Below are positions 45,985 to 54,173 of a stretch of DNA of 64,000 nucleotides, piece after piece (within the stretch, counting starts at the first letter, position 1; every line of letters begins with the position of its first letter). Source of the stretch: Plantibacter sp. VKM Ac-2880 (GTDB taxonomy: Bacteria > Actinomycetota > Actinomycetes > Actinomycetales > Microbacteriaceae). The notes beneath the pieces are model-generated. The model was not told the DNA's origin. It worked only from the letters and a program-made list of their open reading frames with translations, and did not search any database. A program made the translations under genes and the position numbers. The stretch lies in assembly GCF_015351235.1 (NCBI RefSeq), contig NZ_JADKSJ010000002.1, positions 558,001 to 622,000 on the forward strand, written 5' to 3'.

Positions 45985-47013
45985 CTAGGGGATGACGTAC
46001 ACCTCGACCGCGAGGTCGGCTGGGATGTCCGTTGGCGCTCGCCATTCGAGCACGACCCATTGGAGGGCGACACCCGTCGTGTCCCGGGTGAGACTGTCAA
46101 GGCTCATCCCGGTCGGGGGTTCGAGAATACTCGGCGAGGGTGAACACACGACCAGGAGACAGCCCCACCGTCCGCCGTTCGACCAGTACTTCTCTGCTCC
46201 GAAGCTGGAGGCTCGTCCAGGCGTTCCCGTTGCCGGGACTGACGCACCCGAATTCGAGAACGCGGTGGTCAATGCGGCCCCGTCTCCTGGGCGGAGCTCA
46301 CACAGTTGGGATCCGCAATACGGGTCTGACCCCGCGCTGCCCGTCGACCGAAACGACTCGAGTAACCAGCTGTATCTCATGGTGACTTTGTCGGCCTGAA
46401 GAAAACCGCGCCCACCGAGGCTGTTCAGTCCGCGATGCAGGTCGCGCAGCTCAGCACCAGGGTTTGTGGATGATGTCGTGTTCGCGTTGACGATGCCACT
46501 CGATGCCGGATTGAGTCGGGCGGCCGCGAAGGAGCCGAGTACGGGTGCCGTGCTCCAGGCGAATTGCTGACCGTTGTTGTATTCCCCTCGCCACGAGGTC
46601 GCCTTGATCATTCCGGCGAGGTGGCTCGTGTCGCTGCAACTCCACAACCGGACGCCCAGCTGGCCGCGGGCTCCCGCGATTGCTTGGACCGGGGCGAAGC
46701 TCGAATCACGCACGACCGGAAGTTCGAGTACGCGCATCGTGGTGGATCCGCCGCCGGCGGCGGGTACCGCGACGGACGGGAATTCCTTGAGCGGATACAC
46801 GTTCGGGTGCGTGGCGGCGGACGGCACCGCGCACCAGTCGCCAATCGTTGCAGCCGAGGTCGAAACGTTCGCCTTCGAGGTGAGGTAGGCACCCGTTGTC
46901 GCTGCGGGGATGCCGACCAGCACGAGCAGCGCCATGAGGGCTGCAGCGATGACCACGCCGAGTGGACTTCTCCGAGGCGCGTGCTGGAGGGCTGCGACGG
47001 CCGGAATGCTCAT
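45985..47013 (-). CDS. Exported protein of SipW cluster (342 aa)
   Basis: N-terminal hydrophobic signal segment (LGVVIAAALMALLVLVGIPA) followed by ATTGAYLTSKANVSTSAATI, which resembles the T-x-A-x-T-x ending of SipW-dependent signal peptides. The mature part has seven Cys residues (DWC, LWSC, YCGSQLC, WGC, VVC), likely disulfide-bonded, and many Ser/Gly/Asn residues. No family recognised. Last of four exported proteins behind the signal peptidase; starts 4 nt after the previous gene. Base composition is lower in GC than neighbouring operons. Could be the tip or minor component of a surface structure, which is inference. Confidence 0.65.
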   Translation of the reverse strand: MSIPAVAALQHAPRRSPLGVVIAAALMALLVLVGIPAATTGAYLTSKANVSTSAATIGDWCAVPSAATHPNVYPLKEFPSVAVPAAGGGSTTMRVLELPVVRDSSFAPVQAIAGARGQLGVRLWSCSDTSHLAGMIKATSWRGEYNNGQQFAWSTAPVLGSFAAARLNPASSGIVNANTTSSTNPGAELRDLHRGLNSLGGRGFLQADKVTMRYSWLLESFRSTGSAGSDPYCGSQLCELRPGDGAALTTAFSNSGASVPATGTPGRASSFGAEKYWSNGGRWGCLLVVCSPSPSILEPPTGMSLDSLTRDTTGVALQWVVLEWRAPTDIPADLAVEVYVIP

Positions 47014-47017
47014 CCTC

Positions 47018-47653
47018 CTACCGCCCAGCCTGAGTGAGGGTACCGTCCATCGTGAACGCGCCGACGGTGGTTCTCATGGAACTGCGTAAGTATGTCGCGG
47101 CGTCGGTGGAAGCGGAGCTGGTGGCGATCACGACGGTGAAAGCCAAGACGCAGCTCCCTCCCGGAGGCAAAGCGGTCGTGGAGGAGACAGGCATGCTGAT
47201 GGCTCCCGGCGTGGTTGTGAGCGCGCCGACAGAACACGGTCCGGAAAGAACAGCGGGCGTGATCGAAAGCAGGTTCTTCGCTGCGAGATCCGCCCAGAAC
47301 GTCCCCGCAGCGAACGTGCTCGCGAGCGTTGCCGGCGTCGCCGAGGTCGAAGCGTTCGTGAGCGAGAAGGTGAACTTCTGGCCGCGCTGACCGGGGACAT
47401 AACCGGTGCTGCCCGCTGGAACGATCGAGCCACTGCTTCCGCTACTTGTTGCGATCCACTCCGACGATTGGGTGATGGAGAGGGTGAGCCCCCCGGCGGT
47501 CACGGACTTCGGGGGCTGGGTCGTGGTGTCATTGAGAAAAGCGAAACTGCCCGGCGTGCCACTGAGGAGGATGATGCCGGCTGTGAGCGCGATCGCCGCG
47601 ACGGCAAGTGGGGTGAGCACGCTCCGACGAGCTCTCTCCTGGATTCGGGACAT
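47018..47653 (-). CDS. Exported protein of SipW cluster (211 aa)
   Basis: ATG 47653. Signal segment LTPLAVAAIALTAGIILLSG then GSFAFLNDTT, the short tail seen after SipW-type signals. Mature domain is Thr/Ser-rich and beta-predicted (GLTLSITQSSEWI; KFTFSLTNASTSATPATLAS) with two Cys (GPCSVG; GSCVLAF). Alternate-type exported family by pattern. Four nt separate it from the next gene. Confidence 0.68.
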   Translation of the reverse strand: MSRIQERARRSVLTPLAVAAIALTAGIILLSGTPGSFAFLNDTTTQPPKSVTAGGLTLSITQSSEWIATSSGSSGSIVPAGSTGYVPGQRGQKFTFSLTNASTSATPATLASTFAAGTFWADLAAKNLLSITPAVLSGPCSVGALTTTPGAISMPVSSTTALPPGGSCVLAFTVVIATSSASTDAATYLRSSMRTTVGAFTMDGTLTQAGR

Positions 47654-47657
47654 CGTC

Positions 47658-48245
47658 CTACTTGGATCTATTCTGCGTGAGGGTGTACTCGATTCCAATG
47701 CTCACCGTCCCTCCTGTGGCGTCTCCGTATTGCCCGTCAGCGCCCCATGGGTAGGAGATTTCGATCACGACGGGGACCGTGCGCTTCCCGTCTTGGCCGG
47801 AGAAGGTGGGAACGGCACCGGCGGTACCGTCGATTGAGACCACCGTAACGGACAGGGCTTTCGAGAGAGCGGTGTCTGCCGGCTTCGGGTTCGCTGGAAT
47901 GCTGAGCTTCGGGGTGACCTGAAGAGTCGCCGTGAGGGTTTGGCCCACCAGCTCGATCGGCAGCGCTGTCGTTCCTGTCAGCACGTCACCCGGCACGAGG
48001 GCCGTGTTGGAGAACGGGACGCTGAAGGTGCTCGGGCGGCCGGGGATCCGCTGGCTCAAGCGCCAGTCGACGGAGCCTGAAGTGAGCGGCCCCAGGTCGA
48101 GGGTTCCGGTTTCGATGCCGCGTTCCGGAGACACTGCTGATTCCTGCCACGTCGCGAGCGTTCCGGACCCGCCGAAGAGCAGCCCGACTCCGAGTGCCCC
48201 GAGGAGGGCGGAAACCGTCAGGCCGCGTGTGGTGGATCGCATCAT
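47658..48245 (-). CDS. Alternate-type signal peptide exported protein (195 aa)
   Basis: Signal with GALGVGLLFGGSGTLATWQE, the motif of SipW-dependent (alternate-type, RER_14450-like) exported proteins. Mature part has LDLGPLTSGSVDWRLSQ, IPGRPSTFSVPFSNTALVPG and a C-terminal ISYPWGADGQYGDATGGTVS that mirrors the next gene upstream (FPFGTTGQYNDAE). Clearly a paralogue of the 187-aa protein. Ends 4 nt before the 211-aa gene. Confidence 0.8.
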   Translation of the reverse strand: MMRSTTRGLTVSALLGALGVGLLFGGSGTLATWQESAVSPERGIETGTLDLGPLTSGSVDWRLSQRIPGRPSTFSVPFSNTALVPGDVLTGTTALPIELVGQTLTATLQVTPKLSIPANPKPADTALSKALSVTVVSIDGTAGAVPTFSGQDGKRTVPVVIEISYPWGADGQYGDATGGTVSIGIEYTLTQNRSK

Positions 48246-48328
48246 CAGCCTTCCCTCGAGTGCTGCTGCGGGGCGCCGTCACCTCCGCTGAACGGCGGCC
48301 AGGTGTCCGGTCACCGGTGGCGTCCAGA

Positions 48329-48892
48329 CTAGCTGGCTGCAGGGACCTGCGTGAGCGTGTACTTCGCGGAGAATACGGCCTTGGCGACCTCAGCGTCGTT
48401 GTACTGACCCGTGGTGCCGAAGGGGAACGTGACGCTGATCACGACAGGGACGGTGGCGTCCTGGGTAGTCGTGGCCGTTGAACCGGCAATGCCATTGACC
48501 GAGACGACCTTCACCTGGAGCGCCCCTTCGAGGGTGGCGTCGCCGTCGACGATCGCGTCGGTGACATCGAGCTTCGCGTTCATGTTCTGTCCGGTGACGT
48601 CGACGGGAACGGAGACCGTGGTCGTGAGGACGTCACCGGGGACGATCGGGCCGGTGAAGGACTGTGCAGCGCCAGCGCCGTTCTTGATGCTCCACGCATC
48701 TGTGATGGTGCCGAGAGCGAGGCTACCGGTCTGGATCTCCTGCGACGTGGCTGCGTTGTCCGTCCAGTAGGCGAGGGTCCCCGCGCCGCCGAGAAGAAGC
48801 GCGACGCCGACACCACCAGCGATCGCGGCGATCGCGACCTTCTTCGTGGAAGAGGACTTCACAGCGGTGGCGGTGGTGGCGTTCATGTTCAT
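48329..48892 (-). CDS. Alternate-type signal peptide exported protein, likely major subunit (187 aa)
   Basis: ATG 48892. Lys-rich start, then AIAGGVGVALLLGGAGTLAY followed by WTDNAATSQEIQTGSLALGT, a textbook SipW-dependent signal. Mature domain of about 145 residues with no Cys, beta-rich, similar to TasA/CalY-like small secreted proteins in form. First exported gene after the long control region with direct repeats, so it may be the most expressed and form fibres; that is inferred by analogy with Bacillus TasA. Confidence 0.83.
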   Translation of the reverse strand: MNMNATTATAVKSSSTKKVAIAAIAGGVGVALLLGGAGTLAYWTDNAATSQEIQTGSLALGTITDAWSIKNGAGAAQSFTGPIVPGDVLTTTVSVPVDVTGQNMNAKLDVTDAIVDGDATLEGALQVKVVSVNGIAGSTATTTQDATVPVVISVTFPFGTTGQYNDAEVAKAVFSAKYTLTQVPAAS

Positions 48893-48999
48893 TCTCTTTT
48901 CGATGCAAGTGGGACTGGCTGGAGCTCGGCGCTGTTCGCCGGTGATTCCCATCAAAGGACACCGACCGCAGGGTTGAGCCACCCAGAGACGAAGGCGTT

Positions 49000-49021
49000 C
49001 CTCAAGATCGCCTCAAGATCG
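49000..49021. promoter_or_regulatory. 11-bp tandem direct repeat upstream of exported-protein genes
   Basis: CCTCAAGATCG twice without a gap (49000-49010, 49011-49021); a third imperfect copy CTCAGGATC begins at 49051. Period of one helical turn suits an OmpR/PhoB-type response regulator. About 110 nt before the 187-aa protein gene. Confidence 0.55.
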
Positions 49022-49175
49022 GCGGAGATCCTCCCCCATCTCAGCATTGGCTCAGGATCTGCTTGAGAGCGCTCTCATTAGCCCCGGACGCCAGCGTGCG
49101 TGACTGAAGCATCTGCATGGTCTGACCACGTCTGCCCAGCGTGCTCAGCGCCGGCCGGGGCGCCCGCTGACGCAA

Positions 49176-49904
49176 TCAGGAGCGACGAGCACGCACCATC
49201 GTGCGGACACCAGAGAACAGGGCAAAAGCGATGAGGCCGATGCCGATGACCCGCGCACCGAGAGTTCGCGCGTCGCTCGTCACCCCTGAGGTGAGGTAGC
49301 CGAGGAACGGGGCCCAGTACCAGGCCTCTCCCCTCACCTGCACAGCACGCACGAGCTCGGGGTCGGATGCGTCGTTCGCGTCGCCTTGCGTTCGGAACTC
49401 GAGCCCCTCCTGCGTGACGACCGTCTCGATGATGCGATGCGTCACCACCTCGGGCTCCCCCGAGCGCAGCTGGTAGGTGACGACGTCACCGACCTCGATC
49501 GTTGCAGGGTCTACCGGTCGGACGACCACCATCGTGCCCGGCGGCATCTCGGGACGCATCGACCCGGTGAGGATCGTGTACGGAGTGGAGCCTGTCACGC
49601 GCGGCACCGCCACGAACGCGACGAGAAGCACGACCGTGACCACAACAACGGTCCAGCTGGCAACGCGGAGTAGGACGCCGCCGATGCGAGCCGGCGTCCA
49701 GCGTTCCGTCTCCTGAGAGAGACGGTCGGCCGCGGCCTCGGTGCCCCGTTCCTCGTCCTGGGCTGGGGCGGCGTCGGAGCGCTTGGAGGCGACGTGAGCA
49801 CCGACCTGTCGTGTGCGCCTCGAGCGGCGCTTGCGCGTCAACTCTTCGCCTGTCGCAGGCCCGCGATCATCATCGGCGTCGGCGCTTCCGTCCTTCGTCG
49901 TCAC
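49176..49904 (-). CDS. SipW-type signal peptidase I
   Basis: 242 residues. Basic, low-complexity N-terminal 70 residues, one membrane helix (about 78-100), catalytic Ser115 in TGSMRPEM, and His156 in VVTHRI in place of the bacterial Lys, the Ser-His arrangement of ER/archaeal/SipW enzymes. GDVVTYQLRS and TQGDANDASDP complete the pattern. A second hydrophobic helix near the C-terminus (VIGIGLIAFALFSGVRTMVR). Would cleave the alternate-type signals of the four exported proteins downstream. AIM24 gene ends 61 nt upstream, so co-transcription with it is possible. Confidence 0.88.
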   Translation of the reverse strand: MTTKDGSADADDDRGPATGEELTRKRRSRRTRQVGAHVASKRSDAAPAQDEERGTEAAADRLSQETERWTPARIGGVLLRVASWTVVVVTVVLLVAFVAVPRVTGSTPYTILTGSMRPEMPPGTMVVVRPVDPATIEVGDVVTYQLRSGEPEVVTHRIIETVVTQEGLEFRTQGDANDASDPELVRAVQVRGEAWYWAPFLGYLTSGVTSDARTLGARVIGIGLIAFALFSGVRTMVRARRS

Positions 49905-49965
49905 GCCATCAGGCTACTGCTCAACGTCGCGGGCTTGTTCGACCGTCTCGCGCCGCGGACGAGCG

Positions 49966-50706
49966 CTAGTTGAATAGACCGCCGAGGAGTCCTTGTCGGC
50001 CATCGCTCGAGCCGCTGTTCCCGCTTCCGCTGGCGGCCTGGGCCGGCTTGGGGCGCCCCTCGCTGGGCTGCACGACGACGAACCCCGGTCCGTGGAACGC
50101 CAGTTGGAAGGCCTCTCCAGTGCCGCCGCGCAACATGGAGCGGAACGTGGTCGTACTCACGATGCTCGGCGTCAGGTTCGACGACCAACATACGGCGGCC
50201 TGCGGATCGACGTAGGTGGGCTGTTGCGAGCAGTCGAGGACGAGTGGTTGGCCGTCGCACGACACCGCGACGGTGCCGCGCCCGGAGATCTGCAAATTGA
50301 ACAAGCCGCCGGCCATCATCCCGGCACCGCGCATCATCGTGATGTCCCAGTCGAGGGTGTGGTCGAACGCGAGGAGACTGTCCCCGTTGACGGTGAGCCC
50401 TTCCTCCGCGAGTTCGACCGTGAAGATGTCCTGTGCGTCCCGGGCGAGGAACACCTCACCCTGGCCGGACATGCGCATGAGCGGTGCGCCCTCGCCAGTC
50501 ACGGCCTGCTTCAGAAATTTGGTCATGGAGCCGGAGCTCTCATGCTCGAACTGGATCTCCCCCTGGTAAGCGACCATCGCGCCCTTCGCGGCGATGACGT
50601 CGAGCCCGCGTGTGTCCACGCGCAGCATCTTGCTCGACTGCCGAACCCAACGTTGTCCCGGGGCGGCGCTCTCACGGTTCGCTTCAGCGAACAGTTCACT
50701 CTGCAT
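49966..50706 (-). CDS. AIM24-family protein
   Basis: 246 residues; ATG 50706 with AAGGAGAG. Beta-rich AIM24/DUF124 fold: VRQSSKMLRVDTRGLDVIAA, MVAYQGEIQFEHESSGSMTK, GEVFLARDAQDIFTVELAEE, LDCSQQPTYVDPQAAVCWSS, AFQLAFHGPGFVVVQPSEG. The C-terminal 30 residues are Gly/Ser-rich ending LLGGLFN, a hydrophobic tip that may bind membrane or partners. Function of bacterial members is not established. Promoter resembles that of the DUF600-like operon. Confidence 0.85.
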   Translation of the reverse strand: MQSELFAEANRESAAPGQRWVRQSSKMLRVDTRGLDVIAAKGAMVAYQGEIQFEHESSGSMTKFLKQAVTGEGAPLMRMSGQGEVFLARDAQDIFTVELAEEGLTVNGDSLLAFDHTLDWDITMMRGAGMMAGGLFNLQISGRGTVAVSCDGQPLVLDCSQQPTYVDPQAAVCWSSNLTPSIVSTTTFRSMLRGGTGEAFQLAFHGPGFVVVQPSEGRPKPAQAASGSGNSGSSDGRQGLLGGLFN

Positions 50707-50738
50707 TGTGCTCTCCTTCGACTGGTCCTGTGTTGCTG

Positions 50739-50788
50739 GTCCACAGCATGGCTGAGCCGGCTGCACGGTTCAATGGGGAGCCCTCCCC
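50739..50788 (-). promoter_or_regulatory. Promoter/operator element of AIM24 gene (copy 1)
   Basis: On the minus strand: inverted repeat GGGGAGGGCTCCCC, then ATTGA, a TTGAAC -35-like box, 17 nt, CATGCT, and GCTGTGGAC; the start codon follows 33 nt after the element. By eye 36 of 50 bases equal the element at 53425-53474 without gaps. Confidence 0.6.
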
Positions 50789-51195
50789 ATCTGTCGGAGC
50801 AGTGAGGATGATCGAGCTCTCGGCGGCGCCTCGCCTTCAGTGCACCGTCGATGCGGCTCTGGTGCTCCTCGTCGCCGTGATCGGGTGCGGACAATTGGGA
50901 ACACCTGCTGAGGGAGGAAGAGGCCGTCGGCGATCATGTCGGCGCACCCATCAACGTCCCAGAACTCCACCCATCAGCAAAGCTCAGTACGTGCAGGAAC
51001 GCGGAAACCGCCGGTAACGAAGGCGACCACCTACTCGGGCCCGCTGCAGGCCGATCGGCGAGTCGGGTCAGACGGGCCCGATCGTCAGGGACGACCGTCG
51101 CGATCGAGAGCATGTCGCGGCGTCGTCCGGGTAAGCAAGCGTCCCCGCCCGCAGCTACGATCGTTCGCATGGTGTTGGCGTCGCCGTTTCGAGCA
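50789..51195. other. Gene-free stretch between two minus-strand units
   Basis: About 400 nt. The only structure found is a hairpin at 51089-51128. A minus-strand frame reading WDVDGCADMIADGLFLPQQV exists but is short and has no support. Confidence 0.4.
51089..51128 (-). terminator. Possible terminator of DUF600-like operon
   Basis: GGACGAC pairs with GTCGTCC and an inner CGCGA with TCGCG, with unpaired bases between; 68 nt past the stop of the 164-aa gene. Confidence 0.4.
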
Positions 51196-51690
51196 TCAGT
51201 TTTCCGCCTCGGCACGAGAACGGGTTTCGGTTGAGACAACTGCGTTGCGGACGATGACCAAGAGTCCCCAGGCGAAGGCGATCGTAGCGAGCACGAATAC
51301 GATCGCCCAGAGCCACTGCCAGAGGTCTGGCGCGGTCGGCTGATCCAGCCGGACATCGCCCGTCTCGTCGTGCACCCACGCTGCGACGGACGCACCGACC
51401 GGGGCGTCGTCGCTGCGCACGACGGCCCGCTGCGCACCGTCCGCTGTCGGATAGGTCACGGTCACCGTCCGGTACTCGGTCCAGTGACGGTTGCGGCTGT
51501 TGCCTTCCATCACCCGTTCCGTGTCCTCGCCGATCACCTGTGCACTCACCGATGTGTGGGTGGCGGTGAGATCAGTGACGAGACGCTGCACTGCGGTGGC
51601 ACCCAGCAGTCCGGAGAATCCCGTCAGGATGACGAGGACGAGCACGGTGACCACCCGCCCGGACACGGACGATCGCGGTTGAGCGTTCAC
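51196..51690 (-). CDS. Two-helix membrane protein, DUF3592-like
   Basis: 164 residues from GTG 51690 (GTGA overlap). Membrane helices at about 13-32 and 123-147 enclose an extracytoplasmic domain with EYRTVTVTYPTADGAQRAVV and VRSDDAPVGASVAAWVHDET, in the manner of DUF3592 proteins. Last gene of the operon headed by the DUF600-like protein. Confidence 0.6.
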   Translation of the reverse strand: MNAQPRSSVSGRVVTVLVLVILTGFSGLLGATAVQRLVTDLTATHTSVSAQVIGEDTERVMEGNSRNRHWTEYRTVTVTYPTADGAQRAVVRSDDAPVGASVAAWVHDETGDVRLDQPTAPDLWQWLWAIVFVLATIAFAWGLLVIVRNAVVSTETRSRAEAEN

Positions 51691-52346
51691 GGCCCGGCCG
51701 GCGGCTCGAAGCCTTGATAGGCGTGGACGGCAGCAATCGTCTTCGCCACCTGGGCGTCGATCCGCTCGAGCGGCCAGGTGGAGGAACCACCGCAGACATG
51801 CATCGACGCAAGCACCGGAAGGTCGTCGGCGCTGATGCCGGCGTGATATGAGACCGGGTGGGATGCGTATTTGGCTGCTTCGTCGGGTGGGAGCTCGAAC
51901 TGCCGCTGCAAGTGCTCTCCAGCGAGGTAACCAGGCGGGCGCCAGAAATCAGCAGGAACGAATCGGTACGGCGCGAGCTCCGCTGTGACGGCATCGTTCG
52001 CCTGCTGACCGGCGAAGTAGTAGCCGGCGTGCACGATCAACCGCACGGGCTCGTAGATGGTCTCGTTCCCGGTGTGCGGAACGGGTGCCATTGTGCGGGC
52101 GAGCGCGAAGAGTCGTTCGTATTCGCCGTAGACCGCGAGGAACGCCACCACCTCTTCCACTTGGGAGAGCTTGACCTCCCGGGTGAACGAGAACGACCTC
52201 GCTGCGGTCTTGGCGTACTGATGCACACGGCGCGGCAACGCCAGCCCGCTGGTGTCCAGGAGCTCCACGATCTGCGGAGCGACGGCATCCGAGAACGCAC
52301 GGAGTTCCTGCTTCGTCGCCCAACCCGAAGCCGGTTCAGTGCTCAT
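51687..52346 (-). CDS. Uncharacterised 219-residue protein
   Basis: Soluble, mainly helical first half (AFSDAVAPQIVELLDTSGLA; LSQVEEVVAFLAVYGEYERL), then HAGYYFAGQQANDAVTAELA and YRFVPADFWRPPGYL. Not recognised. Start and stop both overlap neighbours by 4 nt, so it is made with the DUF600-like protein and the membrane protein. Confidence 0.65.
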   Translation of the reverse strand: MSTEPASGWATKQELRAFSDAVAPQIVELLDTSGLALPRRVHQYAKTAARSFSFTREVKLSQVEEVVAFLAVYGEYERLFALARTMAPVPHTGNETIYEPVRLIVHAGYYFAGQQANDAVTAELAPYRFVPADFWRPPGYLAGEHLQRQFELPPDEAAKYASHPVSYHAGISADDLPVLASMHVCGGSSTWPLERIDAQVAKTIAAVHAYQGFEPPAGP

Positions 52347-53338
52347 CGTCCGCCACCTCCCGGGGCGACGTGGAACCGTTGTAGGAAGTCGTCGTCGACG
52401 ATGCGCCCGACGGTGTCGGACACTGCCTGGGTCATGAGCTCGAGTTGCTCGCCCAGCACGCCCTCCCGGTACAGGGTCGCAACCGTTGCGTCGGCAGGAA
52501 CCGCCGGCACCGTCGGATAGTCGGGCAGGCCTTCCACCTCGAGCGTCCGCTGCTGGTCGTCGGGCAGCGCCTTGAGTGCCAGGTACAGGTGATGCAGGTT
52601 CTCGAGACCGCCCTGATCGATCCGCTCGGCGATGACCCGCCCACTCACCGACTGCAACGGCCCGTCGAGGATCCACAACGCTTTCGCCGCGTCGAGTCCT
52701 GGGTCGACGAGCTCGGCGGAGAAGTCATCGGTGAGCGCCGCGATCTGCTCCGGCACGGCTGCGAGGATGTCCCCGAGGACCGGCCTCCAGGCCGGGGACG
52801 AGTCCCAGAGCTGTTGTGCGAAAGGAAGCGGAACGATCTCGGTGCTGAGCGCATCGGCGAAGTACGCCCGCGGATCACTGATTCTCCGAGGCGTCACCGT
52901 CGTCGGGTACCAGTCCGGCAAGAACTCACCGGTCCTCGGGAATGTCTCGAGATCGCGGAGATAGGAGTCGTCGTTGAGCAGGTCGCTCTCGGACGGTACC
53001 GATTCGAAGATGTCTCGTCCGTTCCCGTACAGGTGGACCCTCCGGTCGTAGTTGAACGTGAAGTCGAAATCACCCGACGGCGCAAGCTCGACATGCGCTG
53101 AAAGCCAAGCGCCACGTTCCGGCAGGTACATCGATTCTCGAAGTTTCGAGAATGCTCTCAGGATGGAATGCGGTAACCGGATGCGTTGTGAAGAACCGTC
53201 CGGACGGGTGACCGTGTTCCCGGCACTTGCGACACCGCCGACCTGCGCGTACCAGAGCGAACCGTGGTCCCATTCACCGTCGATGGCATCGGAGAACGTG
53301 CGCACGATCTCCGCCTGCAGCTCCACGTGCTCGATCAC
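52343..53338 (-). CDS. Protein with YezG/DUF600-like N-terminal domain
   Basis: 331 residues from GTG 53338. The first 150 residues follow the immunity-protein YezG/DUF600 pattern: DHGSLWYAQVGG early, RLPHSILRAFSKLRESMYLP, ERGAWLSAHVELAPSG and DFDFTFNYDRRVHLYGNG. The C-terminal 170 residues (from about AYFADALSTEIVPLPFAQQL) are not recognised and make it twice the usual size. An immunity role would need a toxin partner, none of which is visible. Start overlaps the stop of an 18-codon frame. Confidence 0.65.
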   Translation of the reverse strand: MIEHVELQAEIVRTFSDAIDGEWDHGSLWYAQVGGVASAGNTVTRPDGSSQRIRLPHSILRAFSKLRESMYLPERGAWLSAHVELAPSGDFDFTFNYDRRVHLYGNGRDIFESVPSESDLLNDDSYLRDLETFPRTGEFLPDWYPTTVTPRRISDPRAYFADALSTEIVPLPFAQQLWDSSPAWRPVLGDILAAVPEQIAALTDDFSAELVDPGLDAAKALWILDGPLQSVSGRVIAERIDQGGLENLHHLYLALKALPDDQQRTLEVEGLPDYPTVPAVPADATVATLYREGVLGEQLELMTQAVSDTVGRIVDDDFLQRFHVAPGGGGR

Positions 53339-53391
53339 GAGCAGACATCCCGGATCTCAAGGCTGGCCGCAACCAACAGCTGACTCGTCAT
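53335..53391 (-). CDS. 18-residue leader ORF coupled to DUF600-like gene
   Basis: ATG at 53391, preceded six bases upstream by GGGAGAG; product MTSQLLVAASLEIRDVCS; its TGA overlaps the GTG of the next gene (GTGA). The promoter element lies 34 nt upstream of this ATG, against 33 nt for the AIM24 start, which supports the start. The downstream GTG has no good ribosome site of its own. Could be a leader peptide that couples translation, or an N-terminal small protein. Confidence 0.45.
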   Translation of the reverse strand: MTSQLLVAASLEIRDVCS

Positions 53392-53424
53392 CCGGTGCTC
53401 TCTCCCGCTCGTCCCTGAATGCAT

Positions 53425-53474
53425 GTTCACAGCCTGGCCGAACCGTTCGAATCGCTCAATGGGGACAACTCCCC
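53425..53474 (-). promoter_or_regulatory. Promoter/operator element of DUF600-like operon (copy 2)
   Basis: Minus strand: GGGGAGTTGTCCCC, then ATTGA, TTGAGC, 17 nt, CAGGCT and GCTGTGAAC. Matches copy 1 at 50739-50788 in order, spacing and distance to the start codon. Confidence 0.6.
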
Positions 53475-53475
53475 C

Positions 53476-54173
53476 GACGAATGAACCGTGACACTCGAGG
53501 CTTACCCACCCGGAACGTCCACGACCTCGATCAGCTCGGCGTGACAGGCAAGCTTCCCCAGCACACCGGTGGTGTTCCGCAAGACCGGCCGCCCCGGTCA
53601 CATCCTCGTCCGTGAAGGCTCGGCTTCCCGAGAACGAGGAGCGTTCGCAGCGGCACCTACGAGGCGGGTCCTTCCTCCACCGGCGGCTCCCAGCGGCGAT
53701 CATGGCCGGCTCGGTATTCGTGGGCGCTCAAACGAGTGTGCGCCCCTGGACGCGTGCCCGGCATCAAGTTGGCGAGAGCAGTCCCGCCCTGTCGATTTGC
53801 GTCCGGACGAGGACCCAGCCGCGGGGTACCTTCGAGAGCTCCGCGACAGCCGCCAGGAGGCACTGAAGGCTGGTGTGCCCGAACACTCCGCAGAGCCGCC
53901 ACCACTCAGCTCGAGCGGAGGGATCACTGGACTGACTCGGAAGCTCTCCAGGAGAGTCCTCCGTCCACGCTCAGCCCTTGCCTACCGCGACAGTCATCCG
54001 CCACATCGACCACTATCCGGCGAAGGTTTACAGCTCTAGAACGGTGCGTCGCCGCGGGACCTCCGCTGCTCGACCAGAATGGCACGTGCTCCTGCGGAGC
54101 CTGACGAGTCCGTCCAGATGTTTCGGGATCGCTCGTCGCAGCTGCATGGTGTCCATGGGCCTGGTCGGGCCGG
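53476..54173. other. Gene-free stretch (about 700 nt)
   Basis: No supported gene on either strand. A plus-strand frame has a protein-like stretch (DPAAGYLRELRDSRQEALKA near 53815-53875) without a credible start or family, possibly a remnant. No repeat or hairpin stands out. Confidence 0.4.

Noticed and set aside
53569-54039. Plus-strand frame in the gene-free stretch
   Set aside because: A short protein-like patch exists, but no start with a ribosome site and no family; listed only as a possible remnant.
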